64,000 bases of DNA, taken from NCBI RefSeq assembly GCF_001758425.2, contig NZ_MDSS02000003.1, positions 59,486 to 123,485 of the forward strand. The letters are read 5' to 3'. This stretch comes from Nesterenkonia sp. PF2B19. GTDB taxonomy: Bacteria; Actinomycetota; Actinomycetes; Actinomycetales; Micrococcaceae. Positions 43,510 to 52,713 of this stretch are shown here, one piece after another. The notes beneath the pieces are model-generated. The model made no database searches. It was not told the DNA's origin and was given only the letters and a program-made list of their open reading frames with translations. The position numbers and the translations under genes are program-made. Position 1 is the stretch's first letter. Each line of letters begins with the position of its first letter.

Positions 43510-45390
43510 ATGATCCGCCGTCTGCTGCGCGACTGCGCCTACGTGCTGCCCGGACTGCCCATCGCGGTCTTCGGGTTCAGCCTGCTGGTCACGCTGACCG
43601 CCGCCTCCATCGTCACCGCCCCGCTCTGGATCGGGGCGCTGCTGCTGCCGGCCACCCTGATCGTCGCCTCCGGTTTCGCGGAGCTCTCCCGTCGGCGGCT
43701 GCGCCTGTGGGGCGCGGTCCCGGAACCTGTCGTGTACCGGCGGCGGGGCTCCGGGGTCGCCGGGGTGATGCGTCTGCTGGGCGACCCGCGGCGCTGGCTG
43801 GACCTCATCTTCGAGGCGATCATCGCTCTGCCGGTCCGACTGGTCACCTTCGTGATCGCGGTGCTGTGGATCGTCCTGGGGCCGGCCGCCATCACCTACT
43901 TCTTCTGGTCCCGCTTCATCCCGGGGGAGCGCGGCCTGATCCAGCTGCTGGACCTGATCGCCCCCGCGCTGGTGCCTGCCACCGACACCGGCCGGTACCT
44001 GCTGGACTCGGCCGTGTTCTTCACCGTAGGTGTGATCGTCCTGGTCACCCTGCCGGCCGTGATGCACGGCCTGGCGTGGATGGACGCGCTGCTGGCCACC
44101 AGCCTGCTCGGCTCCGGCGGCCGGGGCAGGCTTCCCGACGGCGGCATTGTCGCCCCAGGGATCGAGCCGGAGGTCGATCATGTCGTCGGGCCCGAGGCCG
44201 CCTCCGGTGCCCCGGCGGAGCGGGCTTCCGGAGCGTCCTTCAGCGCCCAGGCGTGGTCCTGGATGGGGGCGGTGTTCGCCGCCGTCGTGCTGCTGGCCGT
44301 GGGCTGGCCGGTCACCGCCGCCGTCTATGAGGTCAATGTGGCGATCGCCATGATTCTCACTGTGGCGCACAGCGGCGCCCTGGTGCTCACGTTGCGTCAC
44401 TCCTGGTCCGGCATCGGTCTCTCCGTCGTGGCTTCGGCAGCCATGATGGGGGCCACCGCCGAGTCCGAGGTAAGCGTCTGGCCCTGGCCGGTGACCGCGA
44501 TGCTCGCCCAGTGCGGGGTGCTGCTGGTCGCAGCACTGCGTCAGCGCTGGTATGTGGCGGCCAGCGGCTGGGCGGCCAGTGCGCTGCTGACCGGCGCTGC
44601 CGTGGTCGCGACCGCCCCTGAGGTGCCGGGCGGGGTGCTCTCTACGGCGATCGTCTTCGCCTCGGTCAGTGCAGGAGTGGTGCTGCTCGGGTCCCTGATC
44701 CGTCAATGGATCCTCAACGCCGGACGGCTGCAGGCTTCGGAGCAGGCCAGCGCCCAACAGACCCGGCGACGCCGTGAGCTCGAGGAGCGCAACAGGATCG
44801 CCCGGGAGCTGCATGATGTCGTGGCGCACAGCATGTCGGTGATCAGCGTCCAGTCCGCCACGGCTGCGTATCGCGTCCCCGACATCGGGAAGGAGGCACA
44901 GCGAGAGTTCGAGGAGATCGCGCGTTCCTCCCGGCAGGCGCTGGGGGAGATGCGGATGCTGCTGGGCATCCTGCGCGGCGACGACGACGTCCCCACCGCG
45001 CCGACGCCCGGGCTCGGGGACATCGAACAGTTGGTGGAGGACACCCGCGCCTCGGGCGTGACGATCCACGTCGACGGGTTCGCCGAGCTGCCTGAGGTCC
45101 CCTCCGCCGCTGGGCTGGCCGCCTACCGGCTGGTGCAGGAGGCGCTGAGCAACGCCCTGCGCCATGCGCCCGGCTCCACGGTGGCGGTCACGGCCTCGGT
45201 GGAGGCGGGAGAGCTGCAGCTGACCGTGAGCAACACCGCCCCGCCGGCGAGCGACGCCGCACCGTCTCCGGGCGCCGGGCTGGGGCTCGAGGGCATCGAG
45301 GAACGGGTCAGCGCGGTGGGCGGCGTCGTCGAGTCGGGCCCGACGCCGGAGGGTGGGTTCTGTGTGGAGGCGCGCTTGCCGCTGGAGTGA
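43510..45390 (+). CDS. Sensor histidine kinase with N-terminal PF13796-type sensor domain
   Basis: 626 aa. The N-terminal half is a membrane sensor domain of the actinobacterial 'putative sensor' type (VLPGLPIAVFGFSLLVTLTAASIVTAPLWIGALLLPAT; ALPVRLVTFVIAVLWIVLGPAAITYFFWSRFIPG). A second membrane block follows near residues 255-400. HisKA_3 H-box is RNRIARELHDVVAHSMSVISVQSATA, the N-box is LVQEALSNALRHAPGS, and the G-box is GAGLGLEGIEERVSAVGG. Partner regulator is divergent at 43423. Confidence 0.92.
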   Translation: MIRRLLRDCAYVLPGLPIAVFGFSLLVTLTAASIVTAPLWIGALLLPATLIVASGFAELSRRRLRLWGAVPEPVVYRRRGSGVAGVMRLLGDPRRWLDLIFEAIIALPVRLVTFVIAVLWIVLGPAAITYFFWSRFIPGERGLIQLLDLIAPALVPATDTGRYLLDSAVFFTVGVIVLVTLPAVMHGLAWMDALLATSLLGSGGRGRLPDGGIVAPGIEPEVDHVVGPEAASGAPAERASGASFSAQAWSWMGAVFAAVVLLAVGWPVTAAVYEVNVAIAMILTVAHSGALVLTLRHSWSGIGLSVVASAAMMGATAESEVSVWPWPVTAMLAQCGVLLVAALRQRWYVAASGWAASALLTGAAVVATAPEVPGGVLSTAIVFASVSAGVVLLGSLIRQWILNAGRLQASEQASAQQTRRRRELEERNRIARELHDVVAHSMSVISVQSATAAYRVPDIGKEAQREFEEIARSSRQALGEMRMLLGILRGDDDVPTAPTPGLGDIEQLVEDTRASGVTIHVDGFAELPEVPSAAGLAAYRLVQEALSNALRHAPGSTVAVTASVEAGELQLTVSNTAPPASDAAPSPGAGLGLEGIEERVSAVGGVVESGPTPEGGFCVEARLPLE

Positions 45391-45482
45391 TGGCGCTGTT
45401 TCTGGGATGCCCGGGCCGTTCCAGTGGGCTCCACTGCGGCTCCTGATGAACAGGCCGGTGCAACCACCGATAGACCCCGCCG

Positions 45483-45521
45483 CGCGTCAGTGCGGACAAG
45501 TGCACGGGAAAGTGACCCCCG
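45483..45521. repeat. Half-copy of a B-type palindromic element
   Basis: gcgtcagtgcggacaag-tgcacgggaaagtgaccccc resembles the loop and right arm of elements B1 and B3, but I find no matching left arm upstream. It lies between the kinase stop (45390) and the second DUF559 gene (45626). Confidence 0.4.
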
Positions 45522-45625
45522 GATCTGTGTGGCGTGGGCCCATCTGACTCGTCTCGCTCGGGAGTTTTCCACAGCCCAGAGGAAGGCGCCTGCGCATCGC
45601 CGCCCCATCCGCTGAGATGGAGGGC

Positions 45626-46579
45626 ATGAACCCGCTCCACAGCCCGGAGGCTGACGGCAGGCACCGTGCGCCGCCGGCTGTGCCGGAGGGCCCTCTGCGG
45701 CGTCGTGAGCTCGCCGCGTGGTCCGACGCGGATCTGGAGCGCGCCCTGCGGCACGGATCCCTGACTCGGCTGGCGCACGGAATCTATGACGCCGGTGGGC
45801 ACCAGCTGCCTCCGATGGTGGCAAAGCTTCAGGCGCTGACTGCCGACGCTGACGTGGTGGCCAGCCATGAGACTGCTGCCGCTCTGCTGGGGCTGTGGGG
45901 CACGCAGCTGAGGGAACCGTTCCACCTGACGGTGCCGCGACGCCGAACACGTATCCGCCGCCGCGGCGTCGTGGGGCATGGCGTCGACATCCCTGCGGGC
46001 CAGATCACGTCTGTGGCTGGCGTCAGGGTCACCACGGCGGCGCGGACCTGGGCGGATCGATTCGCCGGGGGATCCTTGGAGGATGCGCTGATCGCCGCAG
46101 ACCTCGTTCTGCGGGCGCCACGGGTGGAGTTGGAGGGGCCGGGCGAGGCGGCGGCGACCCGCCATCAGCTGCAGGCGGTGGTCGAGTCGATGGGCGGACG
46201 GCGCGGAGTCGCCATGCTGCGCCAGGCCGCAGAGCTGGCTCGCGAACGGGTGGACTCTCCGCAGGAGACGCGCCTGAGGCTGGCTCTGCACCGCGCCGGA
46301 CTCCCGGAGCCCGAGGTCAACGAGTGGGTGCTCGACGAGTACGGGCGCCCGGCGTTCCAGCCGGACTTGATGTTCCGTGAGTGGAAGGTCGCCGTCCAGT
46401 ACGAGGGAGCTCATCATTCCCTGCCCCAGCAGGTGGAGCGCGACGTCGGCCGGGCGGAGCTCGCCACGGCGCTGGGCTGGATCGAGGCGCGGATCACCCG
46501 ACGGCATCAGGTGCGGGCATGGGAACCTGCCGTGGACAAGGTGACTGCTGCGCTGATGAGCCGCGGCTGGCGGCCCTGA
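45626..46579 (+). CDS. AbiEi-like winged helix / DUF559 nuclease-like protein, copy 2
   Basis: 317 aa paralogue of the gene at 5933. N-terminal winged helix LRRRELAAWSDADLERALRHGSLTRLAHGIYDAGG and ASHETAAALLGLWGT. Central region TTAARTWADRFAGGSLEDALIAADLVLRAPR. C-terminal DUF559 core DSPQETRLRLALHRAGLPEPEVNEWVLDEYGRPAFQPDL and VAVQYEGAHHS; the usual EYDG is QYEG here, so nuclease activity is uncertain. ATG 45626 is chosen from the upstream block shared with copy 1. A half-element lies before it and element B1 lies 25 bp after it. Confidence 0.8.
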   Translation: MNPLHSPEADGRHRAPPAVPEGPLRRRELAAWSDADLERALRHGSLTRLAHGIYDAGGHQLPPMVAKLQALTADADVVASHETAAALLGLWGTQLREPFHLTVPRRRTRIRRRGVVGHGVDIPAGQITSVAGVRVTTAARTWADRFAGGSLEDALIAADLVLRAPRVELEGPGEAAATRHQLQAVVESMGGRRGVAMLRQAAELARERVDSPQETRLRLALHRAGLPEPEVNEWVLDEYGRPAFQPDLMFREWKVAVQYEGAHHSLPQQVERDVGRAELATALGWIEARITRRHQVRAWEPAVDKVTAALMSRGWRP

Positions 46580-46604
46580 GGTCCCGTTGAAGCATCGATC
46601 GCGT

Positions 46605-46682
46605 CGAGGAGTCAGAATCCCGCACATCGTCCCGGCCTGACGCGTGTCAGATTGGAAAGATGTGCGGGATTCTGACCCCTCG
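46605..46682. repeat. Palindromic element B1
   Basis: Arms cgaggagtcagaatcccgca.. (46605-46628) and 46659-46682 pair at 23 of 24 positions around a 30-nt loop that contains ctgacgcgtgtcag, a second palindrome. It lies 25 bp after the DUF559 stop and 50 bp before the desaturase stop. Confidence 0.85.
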
Positions 46683-46731
46683 ATCCGGGGAAAGGCGCCG
46701 AGCCTGGTCACCTGCCCCCGCGCGGCTGATC

Positions 46732-47850
46732 TCAGCGTCCCCGGTACTGGGTGACCAGCGGGCAGTCCATGGGGTCGGCGTACCCCAGGCCCACGCGGTT
46801 GAGGTAGCGGATCACGATGCCGTAGGACTCCACGAGTCCGGTCTCGGTGTAGGGAATCTGCTTCTCCTCGCAGAACCGCACCACGATCGGCCGGACCTTG
46901 CGCAGGTTCATGCTGGGCATGCGGGGGAACAGGTGGTGCTCGATCTGCAGGTTGAGCCCGCCCATCGCCCAGTCCATGAGCAGCCCGCCGCGGATGTTGC
47001 GGGAGGTCAGCACCTGGCGGCGCAGGAAGTCGATGCGCTCGTTCTTGGGGATCAGCGGCATGCCCTTGTGGTTGGGCGCGAAGCTGCCGCCCATGTAGAC
47101 GCCGAAGACCACCAGCTGCACTGTCAGGAACGCCAGGCCCAGCGGCAGTCCGAGGGTGAGCAGCACCAGCGCGGGGAAGCCGACCAGCCGGATGGTCACC
47201 AGCACGGCCTCCACGGCGCGGTGCTTGACCTTGGGCTCCAGGATGATGGTGCGCACCGCGTTGTAGTGCAGGGCGAAGGCGAAGAGGGTGAGCAGCGGGA
47301 AGAAGAGCCAGCCCTGTCGGCGGGTGATCCACCCCATGAAGCCGGTGCGTCCCTCGTTCTCTCCGGGGACGAACACCAGGGCGCCGGTGGCGATGTCGCC
47401 GTCGCGGCCGATGGTGTTGGGGCTGGCGTGGTGGCGCCCGTGCTTCCGCGACCACCAGGCGTAGCTGAGGCCGACGCCCAGATTGCCCACGATCCGGGAG
47501 AACCACTCGTTGGTCCGCCCGGTGGCGAACACCTGCTGGTGGGCGCTGTCATGGGAGAGGAAGGCCAGCTGGGTGAACAGGACGCCGAAGACGGCGGCGA
47601 GCCCCAGCTGCCAGAGGCTGTCTCCGAGCACGAACATCAGGGCCACCGAGACGACGGCAGCCAGTCCGAGGACCACCAGACGCAGGATGTAGCGGTCGGC
47701 CCGGCGGTCCATCAGTCCAGCGGCCTTCACCTCCGCGGCGAGCTCGGCGAAGTCATTGGTCTGCGCATTGCGCGGCATGCGCTCACGCGGGGCCGACGGT
47801 GCCGTCTGCTCCACGGTGGCGGTGCTCTTCTCAGTGCTGATGACGCTCAT
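46732..47850 (-). CDS. Membrane fatty acid desaturase (acyl-CoA/acyl-lipid)
   Basis: 372 aa. The three di-iron histidine boxes are HDSAHQQVF, HGRHHASPNTIGRDGD and QIEHHLFPRMP. Four TM helices are visible in hydrophobic pairs. The QIEHH form is seen in front-end and delta-9-like bacterial desaturases. It introduces a double bond into membrane acyl chains, likely for fluidity control. TACGGT 6 nt before ATG 47850 indicates a leaderless transcript. Confidence 0.9.
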   Translation of the reverse strand: MSVISTEKSTATVEQTAPSAPRERMPRNAQTNDFAELAAEVKAAGLMDRRADRYILRLVVLGLAAVVSVALMFVLGDSLWQLGLAAVFGVLFTQLAFLSHDSAHQQVFATGRTNEWFSRIVGNLGVGLSYAWWSRKHGRHHASPNTIGRDGDIATGALVFVPGENEGRTGFMGWITRRQGWLFFPLLTLFAFALHYNAVRTIILEPKVKHRAVEAVLVTIRLVGFPALVLLTLGLPLGLAFLTVQLVVFGVYMGGSFAPNHKGMPLIPKNERIDFLRRQVLTSRNIRGGLLMDWAMGGLNLQIEHHLFPRMPSMNLRKVRPIVVRFCEEKQIPYTETGLVESYGIVIRYLNRVGLGYADPMDCPLVTQYRGR

Positions 47851-47856
47851 GCGGCT

Positions 47857-47862
47857 ACCGTA
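47857..47862 (-). promoter_or_regulatory. Leaderless -10 box TACGGT for the desaturase
   Basis: TACGGT lies 6 nt before ATG 47850. Confidence 0.5.
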
Positions 47863-47977
47863 AGGAGCCGGTCAGTACGGAGGCATCACCCAGGGGAGCC
47901 AACTCCGCCCCCTACCGGGGTAGGGGGTCGGTCATCAGCCCTTGACTCGCCGCGGCTCGACGGCGAGTGTTCACGCC

Positions 47978-48670
47978 ATGCGATTCATCCTGATCCCCGG
48001 CCTCTGGCTGGCCGCCGATTCGTGGGGAGACGTCCCTGACCTGCTGCGGAAGGCCGGCCATGAGGCTCACGCGCTGACCCTTCCCGGCCTGGAGTCCCGC
48101 GACGCCGGCCGCGCCGGCCTCGGCCTGGACGACCACCTGGCCGCGGTGCTCGCCGCCGTGGAGGAGGACCCGGAGCCCGCCGTCGTCGTGGGGCACTCGG
48201 CCGCGGCCACGTTGGCGCATCTGGCCGCGGACGCCTGGCCGGACTCCGTGGCCCGCACGGTGATGATCGGCGGGATGCCGGCTGGGGAAGGCAGCCCTTT
48301 CCTGGAGGGCTTCGCCGCCGACGGCGACGACGTCCCCTTCCCCGGGTGGGCGGCCTTCGAGTCCGAGGACGTCCGGGACCTCGACGACGAGGCGCGCGCG
48401 GGACTGGAAGCGATCATGCGTCCCAGCCCGGCGGGCGTGCTCGAGACCCCGGTGACCTACCGGGATGCGCGCCGCCATCAGGTGCCGGTCACGCTGGTGT
48501 GCCCGGAGTTCACCGTGGAGGATGCTCGGCAGTGGATGGCCGCCGGGTTCATGCCGGAGCTGGCCGCCGGGGACGACGTCGAGCTGGTCGACATCGATTC
48601 CGGCCACTGGCCTCAGGTCACTCGGCCCGCGGAGCTGTCGGCGATTCTCGCTGCTGCAGGTAGTCGCTGA
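47978..48670 (+). CDS. Alpha/beta hydrolase
   Basis: 230 aa. Starts MRFILIPGLWLAADSW (oxyanion region), nucleophile serine in VVVGHSAAATLAHLAA, a late acid region, and His in DIDSGHWPQVTRPAEL. Resembles small esterase/EstC-like hydrolases; substrate unknown. A TTGACT hexamer lies at 47942-47947. It is convergent with the AGCS symporter gene, and the two ends overlap by 53 bp. Confidence 0.85.
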   Translation: MRFILIPGLWLAADSWGDVPDLLRKAGHEAHALTLPGLESRDAGRAGLGLDDHLAAVLAAVEEDPEPAVVVGHSAAATLAHLAADAWPDSVARTVMIGGMPAGEGSPFLEGFAADGDDVPFPGWAAFESEDVRDLDDEARAGLEAIMRPSPAGVLETPVTYRDARRHQVPVTLVCPEFTVEDARQWMAAGFMPELAAGDDVELVDIDSGHWPQVTRPAELSAILAAAGSR

Positions 48671-50114
48671 CGTCCTCGCGGCTCCAGCATTCGACGTTCT
48701 CCAGGTCCGGCATGTCCTCGTCGACGAACACGGGGTCCAGGCCCTGCTTGCGCTGGGCGTCGAAGTGCTTGAGCAGGCGGAACGCCTTGCTGCCGAGCAG
48801 ACAGATCACCACGAGGTTGAACAGGGCGATGATCACCATGGTGACACCGGCGATGGCCCAGGCGAGGTCGACGCTGATGATGGAGCCGAGGAACACCACG
48901 CCGGTGAGCACCACGGCGAAGGCCTTGCGGACGTTCTCCTTCGAGGAGATGAACAGGATGTTCGCCTCGCCGTAGGAGTAGTTCCCCAGGATGGAGGTGA
49001 AGGCCACCAGCGTGATGATCACGGCCAGGGCGATGGCACCGAACATGCCGAGGTTCGCCTCGAGCGCCCCTTGGGTGAGCTCCACGCCCAGGTTGGCGTC
49101 CGCCCCGACCGGGTCCTCGAAGGTGAACAGGATGATGAACGCGGTCACCGAGCAGATGATGATCGTGTCCAGGTAGACGCCCAGGGTCTGCACCAGGCCC
49201 TGCTTGGCGGGGTGGGAGACGTCGGCGGTGGCTGCGACGTTCGGCACCGAACCCATGCCGGCCTCGTTGGAGAACATGCCGCGCTGCACGCCCGCCATGA
49301 TCATCGCGCCGAAGGCGCCGCCAGCAGCTGCGCGGAAGTCGAAGGCGTCGCCGAGGATCTGGCCCACCACGCGGGGCAGCTCCTCGATGTTCATGATGAT
49401 CACCACCAGCCCGAGGATGATGTAGAGCGAGGCCATGAGCGGCACCACGTTCTGGGCCACCCGGGCGACGCTGCGCAGGCCGGCGACGACGATCAGTCCG
49501 GTCAGCACGGTCAGCACGACGGCAAGGATCCAGCTCAGCGTGGTGGTGTCGGCCACCCCGACGGCGTCCGCGGCACCGGTGACGGCGTCGACGACGGTGT
49601 TGGCCTGCAGCGAGGTGAAGGACAGGGCGAAGCAGAAGATGAAGATCACGGCGAAGACGATGCCGGCGCTGCGGGAGCCCAGTCCGCGCTGGATGTAGTA
49701 CGCGGGACCGCCCTTGAAGGTGTCGAAGCGGCGGGTCTTGTACAGCTGCGCCAGGGTGGACTCCACGAAGGAGGCCGCGGAGTTCAGGACGGCCATCACC
49801 CACATCCAGAAGATCGCGCCCGGGCCGCCCAGGGCGATCGCTCCGGCGACTCCGGCGATGTTTCCGGTGCCCACGCGGGCCGACGCCGTGATCGTGAAGG
49901 CTTGGAAGGCGGACAGCGACTTGGTGCGACCGGTCTCGTCCCGCCGGGCCTTCTCCACGATGGCCGCGAACATCGCGGGCAGGTGGCGCAGCTGCACCAC
50001 CCCGGTGCGGACGGTCATGTAGATGCCGACGCCGATGACGACCCAGATGCCGAGCCAGGACCAGGCGGTCTCTTCGATGTCTCCGATGATCTGGAGCAGT
50101 GAATCCATAGTCAT
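48618..50114 (-). CDS. Sodium:alanine (AGCS family) symporter
   Basis: 498 aa with about 10-11 TM helices. AGCS signature: KSLSAFQAFTITASARVGTGNIAGVAGAIALGGPGAIFWMWVMAVLNSAASFVESTLAQLYKTR, then GGPAYYIQRGLGSRSAG and GMFSNEAGMGSVPNVAATADVSHPAKQGLVQTLGVYLDT. Imports alanine or glycine with sodium. ATG 50114 gives a normal N-terminus (MTMDSLLQIIGDIEET). The longer frame is not supported. Confidence 0.92.
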   Translation of the reverse strand: MTMDSLLQIIGDIEETAWSWLGIWVVIGVGIYMTVRTGVVQLRHLPAMFAAIVEKARRDETGRTKSLSAFQAFTITASARVGTGNIAGVAGAIALGGPGAIFWMWVMAVLNSAASFVESTLAQLYKTRRFDTFKGGPAYYIQRGLGSRSAGIVFAVIFIFCFALSFTSLQANTVVDAVTGAADAVGVADTTTLSWILAVVLTVLTGLIVVAGLRSVARVAQNVVPLMASLYIILGLVVIIMNIEELPRVVGQILGDAFDFRAAAGGAFGAMIMAGVQRGMFSNEAGMGSVPNVAATADVSHPAKQGLVQTLGVYLDTIIICSVTAFIILFTFEDPVGADANLGVELTQGALEANLGMFGAIALAVIITLVAFTSILGNYSYGEANILFISSKENVRKAFAVVLTGVVFLGSIISVDLAWAIAGVTMVIIALFNLVVICLLGSKAFRLLKHFDAQRKQGLDPVFVDEDMPDLENVECWSREDVSDYLQQRESPTAPRAE

Positions 50115-50222
50115 GATGGGCCGACTGTATCGCGCACTGTGAGGCGGACAACAGGTGGAGAGCGGGCTGACGGCGTGTGCGCCGTCGTACGTCATGTCGC
50201 GACAGCGCTGTGCCCACCGCTA

Positions 50223-50275
50223 TTGAAACGTTTTTAGCATCACTGTTGTCGAGGGCAACCGCGCCGCTCTAGGGT
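50223..50275 (+). promoter_or_regulatory. LacI-type operator and promoter of the PL11 gene
   Basis: ttgaaacgttttta (50223-50236) fits the LacI-family operator pattern (TTGAAACGTTTCAA-like). It lies just before a promoter with -35 TTGTCG (50246-50251) and -10 TAGGGT (50270-50275), 18 bp apart. Sugar-controlled repression or activation is inferred. Confidence 0.5.
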
Positions 50276-50329
50276 GATCCACGTTACAACGCTGGATGGT
50301 CCGAGAGTGATGAACGAGGAGCTGAGCCT

Positions 50330-52621
50330 GTGCCCTATCGACGACGAACAACACGTACCGCCGCTGCCCTGGCCGGTGCCGCGGCGCTGAGCCTGACTGC
50401 CGGATCCGTGTCCGCGGGTCCTTCCCAGACCACCGAGCTCGGCCACCAGCTGGAGGCCCTGGACCGCGGCCTGGTCGCCGTCGGCACCGACGACGGCGTC
50501 CACCTGAGCTGGCGACTGCTGGGCGAGGAGACCACCGGAGCCACGGGCCACGGCATGAAGGGGCCGAACTTCCACGTGCTGCGCGATGGCGAGCGCATCG
50601 CCACGGTCACCGATTCCACGAACTTCCACGACGCGGACGGCGACGCCGACTCCACCTACACCGTCACCCCGGTGGGCAACGCCCCGCACAACGGACCCGA
50701 CGGTGAGGCGGAGGTCTGGGCGGAGGGCCACTATGACCTGCCCCTGCAGAAGCCCGAACCGGGGACCACCCCGGCCGGAGAGGAGTATGAGTACCACGCC
50801 AACGACGTCTCCGTCGGGGACGTCACCGGCGACGGGCAGTACGAGTTCGTGGTGAAGTGGGACCCCAGCAACTCCAAGGACGTCTCCCAGGTGGGCTACA
50901 CCGGCGAGGTCTACGTGGACACCTACACGCTTGACGGTGAGCTGCTGAATCGCATCGAACTGGGCCCCAACATCCGCGCCGGGGCCCACTACACCCAGTT
51001 CCTCGTCTATGACTTCGACAGCGACGGCACCGCCGAGATCATGATGAAGACCGCCCCCGGCACGGTGGCCGGCGACGGCGAGCACATCACCATGCCGCAG
51101 GAGGACCTGGATGCCGGGTACAGCCCTGAGGACGACTACCGGATGAGCGCCGACGACTACTACGAGCATGTGGTGGAGGTATTCCGCGGCTGGCACGAGC
51201 ATCCCGAGGTGGTCGCCGGGAACTGGCCGGAGACACTGGAGGAGGCCTTCGGTGAGGAACCCTCCTACGACTACCCGCTCAGCGACGCCGACGCCCGGCA
51301 GCTGGCTGACTTCTTCATCGACGAGTACGCGCCCTCCCGCAGCGAACGCAACGATCTGCGGACCTTCGAGGGCTTCATCGTCCACGGCCCGGAGTACCTG
51401 ACCGTCTTCGACGGTGAGACCGGCGCCGAGCTGGACACCGTGCCCTACACGCCGGAGCGCGGCGACGACGGGCTGATGTGGGGCGACTACGCGATGTCCC
51501 GCATCGAACCGGGCAACCGGGTGGACCGCTTCCTGGCCGGGGTGGCCTACCTGGACGGCCAGTCGCCGTCCGCGGTATTCACCCGCGGCTACTACACCCG
51601 CTCCGCCGCGGCCGCCTATGACTTCGACGGCGAGCAGATCACCGAGCGGTGGGTGGCCGACTCCGGGCATGTGCCGATGGACAACCCCTTCGACGCCGGC
51701 CCGCACGAGGGAGTGGGGACGGACCCCGAGCTGGGCACCTTCGCCGGACAGGGCTTCCACTCGCTGAGCGTGGCCGACGTCGACGGCGACGGGAACCAGG
51801 AGATCATCTACGGCTCCGCCACTCTGGACCATGACGGCAGCCTGCTGTACTCATCCACCGGGGTGGGCCACCCGGACAGCAGCATCCCCGGCCAGGAGAT
51901 GAAGCTGGGCCATGGGGACGCCCTGCACGTGGGCCACTTCGATCCCGATCGGCAGGGCCAGGAGATCTTCGCCGTCCACGAGGCCGGCCCCTGGGCGCCC
52001 TATGGCTATACGATGCGTGACGCCGCCACCGGCGAGGTCCTGTGGGGCGACTACACCGGCACCGACGTCGGCCGCGGCATGGTCGGCGACATCGACCCGG
52101 AGACCCCCGGCTACCATGCCTGGGCGTCGATCCCGCCCAACGAGGAGGAGGGCACGACCGGACTGTTCACTGCCACCGGTGAGCCGGTGGACGGGGACGT
52201 CCCCGGCACGAACATGAGCATCCGCTGGGCCCCGGACATGACCACCCAGCTCATCGTCGGCGACCGGGAGGACACTCCGCGCATCGAGGACTGGCTGGAC
52301 GGCACCCTGCTGGTGGCCGAGGGTACGAGGACGAACAACTACACCAAGGGCAACCCGTCCCTGGTGGCGGACATCTTTGGGGACTGGCGTGAGGAGCTGG
52401 TGCTGCGCACGTCGGACAGCTCCGCGCTGCGGATCTTCACGGCCACCGAGGTGACCGACCGGAAGCTCTACACGCTGATGCATGACCCGCAGTACCGGGT
52501 GGGTGTGGCCTACCAGCAGACCGCCTACAACCAGCCGACCTACCCGGACTTCCACCTCGGCCATGACATCGACTGGCGTCAGGTCCCGGTGCCGGAGGGC
52601 CACTACCCGAGCGCCGACTGA
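50330..52621 (+). CDS. Secreted rhamnogalacturonan lyase, polysaccharide lyase family 11
   Basis: 763 aa. A signal peptide with an RRRTTR start (ALAGAAALSLTAGSVSA) precedes the PL11 beta-propeller. Family segments include LDRGLVAV..DDGVHLSWRLLGEE, YHANDVSVGDVTGDGQYEFVVKWDPSNSKDVSQ, NIRAGAHYTQFLVYDFDSDGTAEIMMKTAPGT, LSVADVDGDGNQEIIYGSATLD (Ca2+-binding DxDxDG-like loops), KLGHGDALHVG and DIFGDWREELVLRT. It cuts the rhamnogalacturonan I backbone of pectin outside the cell. The GTG start follows GAGGAGCTGAGCC. Confidence 0.93.
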   Translation: MPYRRRTTRTAAALAGAAALSLTAGSVSAGPSQTTELGHQLEALDRGLVAVGTDDGVHLSWRLLGEETTGATGHGMKGPNFHVLRDGERIATVTDSTNFHDADGDADSTYTVTPVGNAPHNGPDGEAEVWAEGHYDLPLQKPEPGTTPAGEEYEYHANDVSVGDVTGDGQYEFVVKWDPSNSKDVSQVGYTGEVYVDTYTLDGELLNRIELGPNIRAGAHYTQFLVYDFDSDGTAEIMMKTAPGTVAGDGEHITMPQEDLDAGYSPEDDYRMSADDYYEHVVEVFRGWHEHPEVVAGNWPETLEEAFGEEPSYDYPLSDADARQLADFFIDEYAPSRSERNDLRTFEGFIVHGPEYLTVFDGETGAELDTVPYTPERGDDGLMWGDYAMSRIEPGNRVDRFLAGVAYLDGQSPSAVFTRGYYTRSAAAAYDFDGEQITERWVADSGHVPMDNPFDAGPHEGVGTDPELGTFAGQGFHSLSVADVDGDGNQEIIYGSATLDHDGSLLYSSTGVGHPDSSIPGQEMKLGHGDALHVGHFDPDRQGQEIFAVHEAGPWAPYGYTMRDAATGEVLWGDYTGTDVGRGMVGDIDPETPGYHAWASIPPNEEEGTTGLFTATGEPVDGDVPGTNMSIRWAPDMTTQLIVGDREDTPRIEDWLDGTLLVAEGTRTNNYTKGNPSLVADIFGDWREELVLRTSDSSALRIFTATEVTDRKLYTLMHDPQYRVGVAYQQTAYNQPTYPDFHLGHDIDWRQVPVPEGHYPSAD

Positions 52622-52651
52622 GGCCCGCCGAGCCGGCCGGATCCTCGCCAG

Positions 52652-52693
52652 AGGGGTGCCCGTGGGGCACAATGAAGCACAACGGGCACCCCT
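52652..52693. repeat. Inverted repeat between the PL11 and MBL genes
   Basis: aggggtgcccgt (52652-52663) and acgggcacccct (52682-52693) pair perfectly around an 18-nt loop. It starts 31 bp after the PL11 stop and ends 21 bp before the MBL start. It is either the PL11 terminator or an operator around a promoter-like CACAAT. Confidence 0.6.
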
Positions 52694-52713
52694 TGGCAGA
52701 GAAGGTGATCACG

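Noticed and set aside
45565..45580. TTTTCCACA upstream of DUF559 copy 2 as a DnaA box or replication origin
   Set aside because: It is a single consensus match with no cluster, no AT-rich region and no dnaA/dnaN/gyr genes near.
45308..47506. 732-codon open frame on the minus strand
   Set aside because: It crosses the DUF559 gene, element B1 and the desaturase in the wrong frame, and is a mix of R/P/H-rich shadow sequence.
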